NCBI GenBank assembly: GCA_963776845.1
Contig: CAVZOJ010000001.1
Coordinates: 62,001 to 126,000 of the forward strand
Length of the DNA: 64,000 bases
Direction of reading: 5' to 3'
Origin: Roseitranquillus sp963776845
GTDB taxonomy: Bacteria; Pseudomonadota; Alphaproteobacteria; Rhodobacterales; Rhodobacteraceae
Shown piece by piece: positions 54,857-63,754 of the stretch (position 1 is its first letter; each line of letters begins with the position of its first letter). The notes under the pieces are model-generated. The model was not told where the DNA came from and searched no databases. It was given only the letters and a program-made list of their open reading frames with translations. Made by a program: the position numbers and the translations under genes.

Positions 54857-55636
54857 GACGCGTGCGATCTTCTAGGCGATCAACAGCTATCTTCGCGAGC
54901 GCGGCATCCTGTTGCGCGAGGGAACGTTGGTCGATGCGACGCTCATCGACGCGCCAAGCTCGACGAAGAACAAGCAGGGCGCACGCGACCCGGAGACGAG
55001 CAGCACGAAGAAGGGCAACGACTGGTATTTCGGGATGAAGGCGCATGTCGGCGTCGATATTGGCAGCGGCGTGGTCCACACGCTCGAAACCAGCACCGCC
55101 AAGGTCCACGACAGCCAGAAGTTCGACGACCTGCTTCACGGCGACGAGCAGGCGGTGTTCGGCGAGTTGCCAAGGTTGCGCCACCGGTTCGAGCAACCGC
55201 TGGCGACGGCTATGTCAGCGGAGAGCGGGAGGAAGCATTCCGCGCCCAGGGCAAGGTCTGGGGCGTGATGCGCAAGGCTCCGAAAGGCGGCAAGCTGCAT
55301 CCGATCGACGAGCGCATCAACCGGATCATCGCCAGCCTGCGGGCCAAGGTCGAGCACCCGTTCCGGGTGATGAAATGCCAGTTCGGCTACCGCAAGACCC
55401 GCTACCGCGGGCTGGCGAAGAACGAGGCGCAACTGTTCTCGCTCTTCGGGCTCGGCAACCTGTTCCTGGTCCGACGACGGTTGATGGCCCGAGGCGGAGT
55501 CCGCCCGAAATCGGCCTTGCCGCCGCGCGAGCGGCACCTGATCCGCAGACCCGGGGCCGCTTGTCCCCCGCATCGCCCCGCCGAGACCCTTTCTGGCCGT
55601 CATCGCGGCCAATCGGAGCCGTTGATCAGACGTTCC
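54857..55636 (+). pseudogene. IS5 family element copy C, 5' truncated
   Basis: The transposase starts in the middle (GCGATCTTC then a TAG instead of GAG, then INSYLRERGILLREGTLVDA), carries the family A hairpin with the frame-breaking short form, and keeps the C-terminus (KTRYRGLAKNEAQLFSLFGL, FLVRRRLMARGG). The right inverted repeat GTTGATCAGACGTTCC is at 55621-55636. The left end and about 140 codons are missing. Confidence 0.85.
55166..55207 (+). repeat. 42-bp hairpin element, family A, in IS5 copy C
   Basis: Identical in arrangement to that in copy A, with one G-to-A change (CCAAGG for CCAGGG). It shifts the frame as in copy A. Confidence 0.75.
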
Positions 55637-56000
55637 CTAGAAGAAGGAGCGGCACAACATGAACACATAGGCGGCCCCAAAGGTCTCCTCGCGTCAGACA
55701 CTGGATGCCGAGAACCCGCCCGAGCAGGTCAATGCCGCCGATCCAGAAGGTCGTCGCAACAGCAGCAAGTAGGAAGCACCAGACGACATCCCGGCGGGTC
55801 AGTTCCCGCCATTCATATCGGCGAGCAGGGGTCTGCGACGAGCGCCGCCTAGCGGCAGTAGCCCAGAAGCCGGATGGTCTGCCGTGCCCACGAGGTTTTC
55901 GATCCACAATAGCGTTCTCCAGGCCGGCCTCCACGAGCGCTTGGGCTACGTCCCGGCCGGCCTCGTCGACGCAGACGCCAACGCCAACCTCAACGGTCAT
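55626..56000 (-). CDS. Chimeric hypothetical frame
   Basis: The first 50 residues (TVEVGVGVCVDEAGRDVAQA, LVEAGLENAIVDRK) resemble the end of secreted thermonuclease-like proteins. The later part (RRDVVWCFLLAAVATTFWIG, GIDLLGRVLGIQCL, LCVHVVPLLLLGNV) has two possible membrane spans. The two parts do not look like one protein, and the frame ends at the IS5 boundary. It is probably a fusion of remnants. Confidence 0.3.
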   Translation of the reverse strand: MTVEVGVGVCVDEAGRDVAQALVEAGLENAIVDRKPRGHGRPSGFWATAARRRSSQTPARRYEWRELTRRDVVWCFLLAAVATTFWIGGIDLLGRVLGIQCLTRGDLWGRLCVHVVPLLLLGNV

Positions 56001-56219
56001 AGGTACGCTCGCCGGTCAGGCGGCAGAGGAGCGTCTGACTCACGACAATGCGGGACATCACTGCGCCGTTCAGTCCCCTGGTTTGATGGTGTGACCCTTG
56101 CCGACCTTGAGGTGACCGAGATCGCCGAATAACACTCAGACCAAACAGCCTCCGGCAAATCCCGCGCGGTTCAGGGCCCGTCCTTCGTCCGAACTGCTCG
56201 CGGCGCTGTCGCGCGCGTC

Positions 56220-56742
56220 TCAGGTGTTCTGTTCGACCACGCCGCAGGCGACGCGATCGCCCGAAATCGCCGGCCGGCTGGCTCATATAGTCGTCGGCGC
56301 CAGCATGGATGATGACCGCGGAGCCGTCCTCGTCTAACATCGCCTCGAGGGAGAGGTCGCTGTTGAACACCTCCATCGCCAGAGCCCCGTCGGCCCCGAC
56401 ATGGGCATTCGGCAGGTCGCCCGGATGCGGACCGTTCTCGACGAGGATGCCGTGCTCGGCGTCGCCTGCGAGGTGTCCGCCGGCCGAGGTGAAGTCGTCG
56501 GCCGAGCAATCGCCGGTCTCGTGGACATGGACGCCGTGTATTCCCTCGGCGATGCCGGTGGCCTGCACCACGATGTACGTCATCCCGCTCGCGGTTTCAT
56601 AGAACGTCGCGCTGCCGACGTCGTTGCCGTCACGGTCCTGCATCCGCGCCACGGCGTTTGGCGTCATCGTCTCGCTTTCCTGCGCCGGAGCGGCGGTCAC
56701 TGCGAGAGCGGCGGCCCCGGCTGCGATCACTGGTTTCCACAT
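56220..56742 (-). pseudogene. sodC: Cu-Zn superoxide dismutase, 3' frameshift
   Basis: A periplasmic SodC, which converts superoxide to peroxide and oxygen. It has a signal peptide (WKPVIAAGAAALAVTAAPAQ) and the metal ligands HVHETGDC, GGHLAG, ENGPHPGDLPNAHVG and IIHAGADDYMSQP. After PAGDFG the frame shifts by one, and the true end (RVACGVVEQNT, with the second cysteine of the structural disulfide) stops at 56220. Without correction the C-terminus would be replaced by a long basic tail. CAGGAGG precedes the ATG. It is divergent from the tRNA gene. Confidence 0.8.
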
Positions 56743-56846
56743 GGCTGAATCCTCCTGGTGTCGAGAAGCACAACACGGATGGGACGGCGCTGTTCCGAGC
56801 ATGGCTGGACGCCGCGCCACCTCTCCGGCTATTTCGGCAGCCGAGC

Positions 56847-56923
56847 GGTCCCATAGCTCAACTGGATAGAGCAGCCGACTTCTAATCGGCAGGTTGAGGG
56901 TTCGAGTCCTTCTGGGACCGCCA
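56847..56923 (+). tRNA. tRNA-Arg (anticodon TCT)
   Basis: The cloverleaf is complete: acceptor stem GGTCCCA/TGGGACC, D arm AGCTCAACTGGATAGAGC, anticodon arm CCGACTTCTAATCGG with the TCT anticodon, variable loop, T arm GAGGGTTCGAGTCCTTC, discriminator G and an encoded CCA at 56921-56923. Confidence 0.95.
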
Positions 56924-57110
56924 GCACGCCCCTGCCGCCGCGCGGCTGCGTGGCGTCCGCTTCGCGCCGGGCGGGTTCTTCGGGATCGCCGGATCGTCTC
57001 GCAACTTGACCGACCGTCTCGAAATCCTCCCAGCGCGACCTCGGGCCGCGAGTCGGAACATCTTCTCGGTCGGGGCGCTTTCGACAGACATCGAAGGACC
57101 GCCAGAGAGG

Positions 57111-58929
57111 ATGCACGTGCCTATGTTCAGCCGCGCACGCACCGTCACCATCGCCATCGGAACATTGGTCGTCGCGGGTCTCGCCGCGGCCGTGGTTGGG
57201 GGGTTGGTCGTCGCCAGCGGCGTCGTCAATGTCAGTGCCGTGCCGCCGCATGCCGCTCCCGTGGAGCGTGTGCTGCACTTCGCCTTCAAGCGCAGCGCCG
57301 CGTTCCATTCGGGCGGCGAGGAGCCGCCCGCGGACCTGATGAGCGAGGGGCGCGTCCTTCTTGGCGGCCAGCACTATGTGAACGCGTGCGCCAAGTGCCA
57401 TGGCGGGCCGGGCCTGGGCCAGAACCCGATGGCGCTGTCGATGCGGCCGCGACCGCAGCATCTGCCGGTGGTCGTCGACCAGTTCGACGACCAGGAATTG
57501 TTCTGGATCGTCCGGAACGGCGTCCGCTACAGCGCCATGCCGTCATGGCCGGCGCAGCCGCGGGAGGACGAGATTCTGGTCGGTCGTCGCGTTCCTGCGC
57601 GCGCTGCCCGACATGACCGCCCAGGACTATGCCGCGCTTGCTCCGCCCGAGGTCGAGGACGTCGAGCAGATGCCCTATCGCCCAAGCGAGGTTCGCCAGA
57701 TGCAGGTGCCGCCGAATGCCGGTGGCACGGAGGAGCGCGCCTACTTCGCGCCAACGACCGAATGGACCGACTTTGCCCTGGGCGGCGACCCGGTGCGGAA
57801 GTGTGCGGCCTGCCACGGCCTCGACGGGACCGGAGAGCCGACGCGGATGCGTGCGCCGAACCTGTCGATCCAGACCGCCGACTACCTCGCCGCGTCGCTG
57901 CGGTCCTATGCGGAGCGGACCCGGCGGAGCGGGATCATGGAGACCGTCGCTACGAACCTGACGGAGCCGCAGATCCAGCAACTGGCGCAGTATTTCTCCG
58001 ACCTGCCGGATCGCGGCGTCGGCGCCGGGTCGGCCGACCTGGCGACGCTGCAGGCGGGCCAGAAGATCGCCGAGGAGGGCTTTCCCGACCGGGCGATCCC
58101 TGGCTGCCTGACCTGCCACGGGCGCGAAGGCCCGGAGGGTGCGCTGGAGGTGCCGCGCCTCAGTGGCCAGTCGGCGATCTACATCGAGACCCAGCTCGAC
58201 GCGTTCGACGAGCATGACCGGGGGGCGACCGGCATCTACAACCCGATGCCGGAGGAGGCGCACGGCCTCACCGAGGAGGAGGAGGCCGCTGTCGCCGCCT
58301 ACTTTGCCGCACGCGATCCAGGTGCGGAGCGGCAAGCGGTCTCCGACGGCAGGGCGGATGCTGCGGCGCGCGAGACGTTCGTGCAGGTCTGCTCGGAGTG
58401 CCACACGCCCGACGCGACGGGGTCGGCCGAGGATGTGGTTCCGAACCTGACCCTGCAGACGCCCGCCTTCATCGCGCAGCGGCTTCACGAGTTCCGCGCC
58501 GGCGAGGCCCACGCGACGCAGATGGACGAGGTCGCCCGCCGCCAGAGCGACGCCGACATCAAGGCGCTGGCGGCGTATGTCGGCCGCATGCCCGCGCAGG
58601 CCGTGGTTGCGGAACCGGAGGCCGCGTTGCTGGCGCGCGGCGAGGAGATCGTGACGCAAGGCGCCGAGAACGTCCCGGCGTGCCTGACCTGCCACGCCGA
58701 GGACAGCACGTCGCTTCTGCCGCTGATCTCGCGCCTGAACGGACAGCACGCGACCTACCTGCGTAGCCGCCTGGACTACTTCGCCTCCGATACCGCGAAG
58801 CGGGAGGCGATGCTGAACCCGATGCCCGAGATCGCGCCGCACCTGTCGCCCGAGGATCGCGAGGCGGTCGCGGCATGGTTCGCCGCGCAGGAGCCCCTCG
58901 TGAAGGACGACGTCCGCACCGCGCAGTAG
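57111..58929 (+). pseudogene. Five-haem cytochrome c, frameshifted
   Basis: A protein of about 605 residues with a single N-terminal membrane span (VTIAIGTLVVAGLAAAVVGG) and five CxxCH haem motifs: CAKCH (~57393), CAACH (~57810), CLTCH (~58110), CSECH (~58390) and CLTCH (~58680). The last four lie in repeated cytochrome c4-like modules (FDEHDRGATGIYNPM; DYFASDTAKREAMLNPMPEI). The frame changes near 57570 (PREDEIL, then VVAFLRALPDM). It would carry electrons in the periplasm. The start could be ATG 57111 or 57123. The next gene, an MFS transporter, begins 42 bp downstream. Confidence 0.8.
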
Positions 58930-58971
58930 CACGCGCTTGGCGTTTCTTGGGCGGCGGCGTAGAGCGCGCCG

Positions 58972-60201
58972 ATGAGGACCCTTTCGCTGCACGAGGCGCG
59001 TGGGCTGCCGGCATGGCGGCGGCCGACGACGCTGCTGTGCCTGATGGCGGCGGCGATGCCGCTGGCGTTTGCGACGTGGTCGGCGCTCCTCAACAACTTC
59101 GTTATCGAGGTTGCAGGCTTCACCGGCGTCGAGATCGGCTGGCTGCACACGGTGCGGGAGATCCCGGGGTTTCTCGCGATAGGTGTCATCGCCGTCATCC
59201 TGATGATGCGCGAGCAGGTGCTGGCACTCGTCAGCCTTGCCATGCTGGGGGTGGCGACGGCGATCACCGCATTCTTCCCGAGCCTCGGGGGCATCCTTGC
59301 GGTCACGATGCTATCGTCGATCGGCTTCCACTACTTCGAGACGGTCAACCAGAGCCTGCAACTCCAGTGGCTGCCGCGGGACCGGGCGCCGCAGATGCTG
59401 GGCTGGATCATCGCGATCGGATCGGCAGCGAGCCTCGTCAGCTACGGCCTTCTGGTGGCGACGTGGGACCTCTTCGACCTGAGCTATTCCACGGTTTACA
59501 TGATCGCCGGCGGCGCCTGCCTTGCCATCACGCTGTGGTGCGCGCTGGCCTTTCCGCTGTTCGAGGCGCCGAACCCCCAGGTCAAGCGGCTGGTGCTGCG
59601 GCGCCGCTACTGGCTCTACTACGCGCTGCAATTCGTGGCCGGTGCGCGACGGCAGATCTTCGTCGTCTTCGCGGCCTTCATGATGGTCGAGCGCTTCGGA
59701 TTCGAGGTGCACGAGCTCACCGCCCTGTTCCTGCTCAACTTCCTTGCGAGCATGGGCTTTGCGCCGCTGATGGGCCACGCGGTGGCGCGCTGGGGAGAGC
59801 GCCGGGCGCTGACCTTCGAGTATGCCGGGCTGATCTGCGTCTTCCTCGCCTACGGCGGCATTTACTGGCTGGGCTGGGGCGTCGTGCTGGCCGCGGCGCT
59901 CTACATCGTGGACCACCTGTTCTTCGCGCTCGCCTTCGCGCTCAAGACCTACTTTCAGAAGATCGCCGATCCGGCCGACATCGCTCCCACCGCTGCGGTG
60001 GCGTTCACGATCAACCACATCGCTGCGGTCTTCCTGCCCGCGATGCTGGGCTATCTGTGGGTGACGTCGCCGGGCGCGGTCTTCGGACTGGCGGCGGCGA
60101 TGGCCACTGTGTCGCTCTGCCTCGCGCTCATGATCCCGCGGCATCCGGCGCCGGGCCACGAGACACTCTTTTCCAGAGCTCTGCCGGCTCCGGCCGAGTA
60201 G
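58972..60201 (+). CDS. MFS transporter
   Basis: A 409-residue inner-membrane protein with about twelve hydrophobic spans (TTLLCLMAAAMPLAFATWSA; FLAIGVIAVILMMREQVLAL; LFLLNFLASMGFAPLMGHAV; AFTINHIAAVFLPAMLGYLW). It belongs to the major facilitator superfamily, but I cannot tell its substrate. It follows the multi-haem cytochrome gene closely and may be in its operon. Confidence 0.85.
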   Translation: MRTLSLHEARGLPAWRRPTTLLCLMAAAMPLAFATWSALLNNFVIEVAGFTGVEIGWLHTVREIPGFLAIGVIAVILMMREQVLALVSLAMLGVATAITAFFPSLGGILAVTMLSSIGFHYFETVNQSLQLQWLPRDRAPQMLGWIIAIGSAASLVSYGLLVATWDLFDLSYSTVYMIAGGACLAITLWCALAFPLFEAPNPQVKRLVLRRRYWLYYALQFVAGARRQIFVVFAAFMMVERFGFEVHELTALFLLNFLASMGFAPLMGHAVARWGERRALTFEYAGLICVFLAYGGIYWLGWGVVLAAALYIVDHLFFALAFALKTYFQKIADPADIAPTAAVAFTINHIAAVFLPAMLGYLWVTSPGAVFGLAAAMATVSLCLALMIPRHPAPGHETLFSRALPAPAE

Positions 60202-60298
60202 ACCGATCGCCCTTGACGGGGCGCAACCTCGCCATCTGCAGATGAAATCGGTGCTGCCGCCCCCTATATCGGGAGAAACGCCTCTAGGGAGATCGTCA

Positions 60299-60952
60299 AT
60301 GTTCTTTGGCCGCAACAAGCGAGAGATGGTGACCGAAAAGAACGCGCTGGAGGGTCGGTCCGAGCCGATTCCGACGGCGGATACGCACTTCGTCACGGGC
60401 AGGCCGCTGAGCCTCGACGTGCCGGAGGGGCAGCAGGCCGCGATCTTTGGCATGGGCTGCTTCTGGGGTGTCGAGCGGATGTTCTGGAAGCTGCCGGTCG
60501 AGAACACGATGGTCGGCTATGCGGGGGGCTTCACGCCGAACCCCACCTATCGCGAGGTCTGCTCCGGCCAGACCGGTCACAACGAGGTGGTGCGGGTCGT
60601 CTACGACCCCAAGGTCATCACCTACGAGGACCTGCTCAAGACGTTCTGGGAGGGGCACGACCCGACCCAGGGGATGCGCCAGGGCAATGACGTCGGCACC
60701 CAGTATCGCAGCGGCATCTACTACACGACCGACGCGCAGAAGGAGGCGGCGGAGCGCACCTGCGACAGTTTCCAGGAGCGTCTGCGGATGGGCGGCTATG
60801 GCGACATCGCCACCGAGATCCTGCCGGCCGGGCCGTTCTACATGGCCGAGGACTATCACCAGCAGTACCTCGCCAAGAACCCGGGCGGTTACTGCGGCAT
60901 CGGCGGCACCGGCGTGACCTGCCCGATCGGGACCGGAGCGGCCGTGGCGTGA
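60299..60952 (+). CDS. msrA: Peptide methionine sulfoxide reductase MsrA
   Basis: A 217-residue cytosolic enzyme that reduces methionine-S-sulfoxide in proteins. The catalytic cysteine is in GMGCFWGVERMFW; other marks are GYAGGFTPNPTYREVCSG, TGHNEVVRVVYDP, FWEGHDPTQGMRQGNDVGTQ, YRSGIYY and AEDYHQQYL. The C-terminal region has the resolving cysteines (GGYCGIGGTGVTCPIG). AGGGAG lies upstream of the ATG. Confidence 0.95.
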   Translation: MFFGRNKREMVTEKNALEGRSEPIPTADTHFVTGRPLSLDVPEGQQAAIFGMGCFWGVERMFWKLPVENTMVGYAGGFTPNPTYREVCSGQTGHNEVVRVVYDPKVITYEDLLKTFWEGHDPTQGMRQGNDVGTQYRSGIYYTTDAQKEAAERTCDSFQERLRMGGYGDIATEILPAGPFYMAEDYHQQYLAKNPGGYCGIGGTGVTCPIGTGAAVA

Positions 60953-61107
60953 CGCTTTGAAGAGGCCGGCGTACCACGGAGCCGGCCTCGACACTTCGAA
61001 TTCATCTATGCTAATTCTTATCACGACTCTTGGATCCAGCCTCGCGAAGGGGGCGCAGAAGGGTCCGGTGGGGACGCGCGCTCATAGACCTCGAGAGGGA
61101 GGATTTG

Positions 61108-61557
61108 ATGATGTGCGTTGGATTATTTCGCAAGATCGCGATTGCCGGCCGCTTTTTCTTCATGGCGAGCGTAGCGGCGACGGGGGCTTCCGCTCAGGAG
61201 AGCGTTTTCCTCGATGTTGGTCGTCTGGAATACGAAGCAAGCTGCGCCGCATGCCACGGGTCGGCGGGCACGGGCGACGGGCCGGTCGCCGAGGTGCTGA
61301 CTTCTCAGCCGGCGGACCTTACGACCATCAGTCAGAGATACAGCGGGACCTTCCCGCGTGACTTCATGTTCGAGGTTATTGACGGTCGCTCGATGATCAA
61401 CCCGCACGGCGACCGGGAGATGCCGATTTGGGGACGGCGTTTCCAGGCACGCGCGGAGGAGCAGAGCGCGGCGGTCGCGTGGGACGTGGACGCGCGTTCC
61501 ATCGTTCTCGGCCGCATCACCGCGTTGGTGGAGTATCTCGCGTCGATCCAGCAATGA
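61108..61557 (+). CDS. Small cytochrome c
   Basis: A 149-residue periplasmic monohaem cytochrome with a signal peptide (IAGRFFFMASVAATGASAQ) and one haem motif (YEASCAACHGSAGTGDGPVA). A methionine in the C-terminal half (DREMPIWGRRF) can serve as the sixth ligand. GAGGGAGG lies upstream of the ATG. It is not directly next to an oxidase; the five-haem cytochrome lies 2 kb upstream. Confidence 0.88.
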   Translation: MMCVGLFRKIAIAGRFFFMASVAATGASAQESVFLDVGRLEYEASCAACHGSAGTGDGPVAEVLTSQPADLTTISQRYSGTFPRDFMFEVIDGRSMINPHGDREMPIWGRRFQARAEEQSAAVAWDVDARSIVLGRITALVEYLASIQQ

Positions 61558-61696
61558 CCCTTCCCACAACCTGAGGTTTCCGGCGGTCACGGTGCGAGCG
61601 CGGACTGGATTCCGGAAGCTGCCAATCGGCTCGTGACCCTTCCCCCCGCCGCGATTTGATGAAAGTCAAAGGCCGAAACGCGAACGGGGGATCAGC

Positions 61697-62737
61697 ATGC
61701 AACGAATGGAGCTCGGCCGAACCGGCATCGAGGTGTCGGCCTGGTGCCTTGGGACCATGACGTGGGGTGCTCAAAATACCGAGGCCGAGGGGCACGCCCA
61801 GATCGACCGCGCGTTGGCCGCCGGGATCGACTTTCTGGACACCGCCGAGATGTATCCCACGAACCCGGTTCGCGAGGAGACGATCGGCGACACGGAGCGG
61901 GTGATCGGCACCTGGCTTGACCGGACGGGGCGCCGGCAGGATGTCGTGGTCGCGACAAAGATCAGCGGCGCCGGCGGCGCGGCGCGGTCCGGGCGCGGCA
62001 TCACGGCGTCTGAGCTGGCGGTCGCCGTGGACGCCTCGCTGGAGCGCCTGCGGACCGACGTCATCGACCTCTACCAGTTCCACTGGCCGCAGCGCGGATC
62101 GTACCACTTCCGCCAGAACTGGACCTTCGATCCGACGACCCAGGTCACCGCGGAGGTCGAGGACAACGTGGCCTCGGTGATGCAGGTGCTGAAGGACCTG
62201 GTGCAGGCCGGCAAGATCCGCGCCTTCGGTCTTTCGAACGAAAGCGCCTGGGGGACGATGCGCTGGCTCGAGGCGGCCGCGCGCGTAGGGGGGCCGCCGG
62301 TGGCGTCGATCCAGAACGAGTACTCGCTGCTCTGCCGGTACTTCGACACCGACCTCGCCGAGTTCTGCCACCACGAGGACTTGCCGCTGCTGGCGTGGTC
62401 GCCTCTGGCGGCGGGTCTGCTGACCGGCAAGTATCAGGGCGGCAAGGTACCGGCGGGGAGTCGGATGTCGGTGACGCCCGGCCTTGGCGGGCGCAAGACC
62501 GACCGGGCGTTCGGCGCGGTGGCGGCGTACCTGGATGTGGCCGAGCGTCATGGACTCGATCCCGCGGCGATGGCGCTGGCCTGGGTCCGGCAGCGACCGG
62601 TGCCGACGATCCCGATCATCGGCGCCACCGACCTCGACCAGCTGGAGATCGCCCTGTCGGCGGTCGAGCTGACGCTCGATGTCGCTGTGCTCGACGATAT
62701 CGCGGCGGTGCACCGCGCACATCCGATGCCGTACTGA
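61697..62737 (+). CDS. Aldo/keto reductase
   Basis: A 346-residue NADPH-dependent reductase of the Tas/YajO-like group. The TIM-barrel enzyme shows the catalytic tetrad region (DFLDTAEMYPTNP, VVVATKISG, VIDLYQFHWP) and the cofactor end (LPLLAWSPLAAGLLTGKYQG; TIPIIGATDLDQLE). The physiological substrate is not evident. Confidence 0.93.
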   Translation: MQRMELGRTGIEVSAWCLGTMTWGAQNTEAEGHAQIDRALAAGIDFLDTAEMYPTNPVREETIGDTERVIGTWLDRTGRRQDVVVATKISGAGGAARSGRGITASELAVAVDASLERLRTDVIDLYQFHWPQRGSYHFRQNWTFDPTTQVTAEVEDNVASVMQVLKDLVQAGKIRAFGLSNESAWGTMRWLEAAARVGGPPVASIQNEYSLLCRYFDTDLAEFCHHEDLPLLAWSPLAAGLLTGKYQGGKVPAGSRMSVTPGLGGRKTDRAFGAVAAYLDVAERHGLDPAAMALAWVRQRPVPTIPIIGATDLDQLEIALSAVELTLDVAVLDDIAAVHRAHPMPY

Positions 62738-62811
62738 TGGCACCCTCGGCGCGATGACGGTCGCGCGCGAGCGCGAGGGGCTCGATGCCCCGAGTGCTCG
62801 CCTCCCCGTCG

Positions 62812-63669
62812 TCAGGCGCCGCGCGAGAGCTCGCGCAGGTGCCGGGGGAAGTCGCGTGCCGACACGCTGGCCTCCCGCACCAGGAAGTCGAAGTGGCGAA
62901 GGAAGGCTCGGACGCGCTCGGCATCGCGAAAGACGATGTAGCTCTGTCCGATGTAGAGTGCGGCCATGAGCGGGCCGAAGACGGTGATCGGCGCCGAGAA
63001 GACGCGCCGCGCGTCGAACAGAAACACCCGCAGCGACGGATAGAACTGCTCGTGCAGGCGGATCATCCGGTCGACCTGCGCCTGCCGAACCTCCCGCGGA
63101 ACGCCGCGATAGTAGCCCTCGCCGCGCACGAAGCTTTCCACCTCGAAGAGCGGCATGGCAATCTCGTAGTCGGATTCGTTCTGTCGCATCAGCGCCAGGC
63201 GGTCCTCCGAGGCGCCGATCGCCTGGTCGATGGTGCGGCCGACATGAGGTGCATACTCCCACTGCAGCATGTCGTGCGTCTTCAGCATGTCGGGCAGCGC
63301 CGCCGGCACGTGCCGGATCTTGTAGCCCGCCGCGTCGCGGTGCCAGGCGAAGATCTGTTCGTCGATCAGCGCGCGGGGCGCCTCGGCGATCGAGATCGAG
63401 GCGGCGACGATGTCGGCCGCGCGCTCCGGCCGCTCCGACAGCCCAAGCAGCCAGTCTGCCGACACGCCGAGGGCGGCCGCACATCCCCCGACGACCTGCG
63501 CGTTCGGCACCCGCGGCAGCGGCGACGAGAGCAGCTGCGAGATGGTGGAGCGGTCGACGCCGATCTCCCGCGCCAGCTCGCTTTGGTTGAGACCTTTTTC
63601 GTCCATTGCCAGGAGGACGCGCTGCCGGAGGATCTTGGCGCGCTCGCGCTTGTCGATTTGAACAAACAT
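62812..63669 (-). CDS. XRE family transcriptional regulator
   Basis: A 285-residue regulator with an N-terminal helix-turn-helix (NQSELAREIGVDRSTISQLL, ALGVSADWLLGLS) and a larger C-terminal domain with YKIRHVPAALPDMLKTHDML and SLRVFLFDARRVFSAPITVF, similar to regulators with a sensory domain. It is divergent from the desaturase gene 85 bp away, which may be its target. Confidence 0.9.
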   Translation of the reverse strand: MFVQIDKRERAKILRQRVLLAMDEKGLNQSELAREIGVDRSTISQLLSSPLPRVPNAQVVGGCAAALGVSADWLLGLSERPERAADIVAASISIAEAPRALIDEQIFAWHRDAAGYKIRHVPAALPDMLKTHDMLQWEYAPHVGRTIDQAIGASEDRLALMRQNESDYEIAMPLFEVESFVRGEGYYRGVPREVRQAQVDRMIRLHEQFYPSLRVFLFDARRVFSAPITVFGPLMAALYIGQSYIVFRDAERVRAFLRHFDFLVREASVSARDFPRHLRELSRGA

Positions 63670-63754
63670 TGGTGACTTCTCTCACACTGCGGGTCGTTTC
63701 GCAGACAATATCCGTAATTCCACACATCGCGGAGCGACTTTACTCTACGCGATC

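Noticed and set aside
56847..56923. tRNA-Arg as the attachment site of the 44-56 kb mobile region
   Set aside because: The 3' end of the tRNA points away from the mobile region, and I found no second copy of its 3' end in the window.
57286..59148. Long minus-strand frame of 620 codons opposite the cytochrome gene
   Set aside because: The plus strand has five CxxCH motifs and domain homology; the antisense frame is rich in arginine without any motif.
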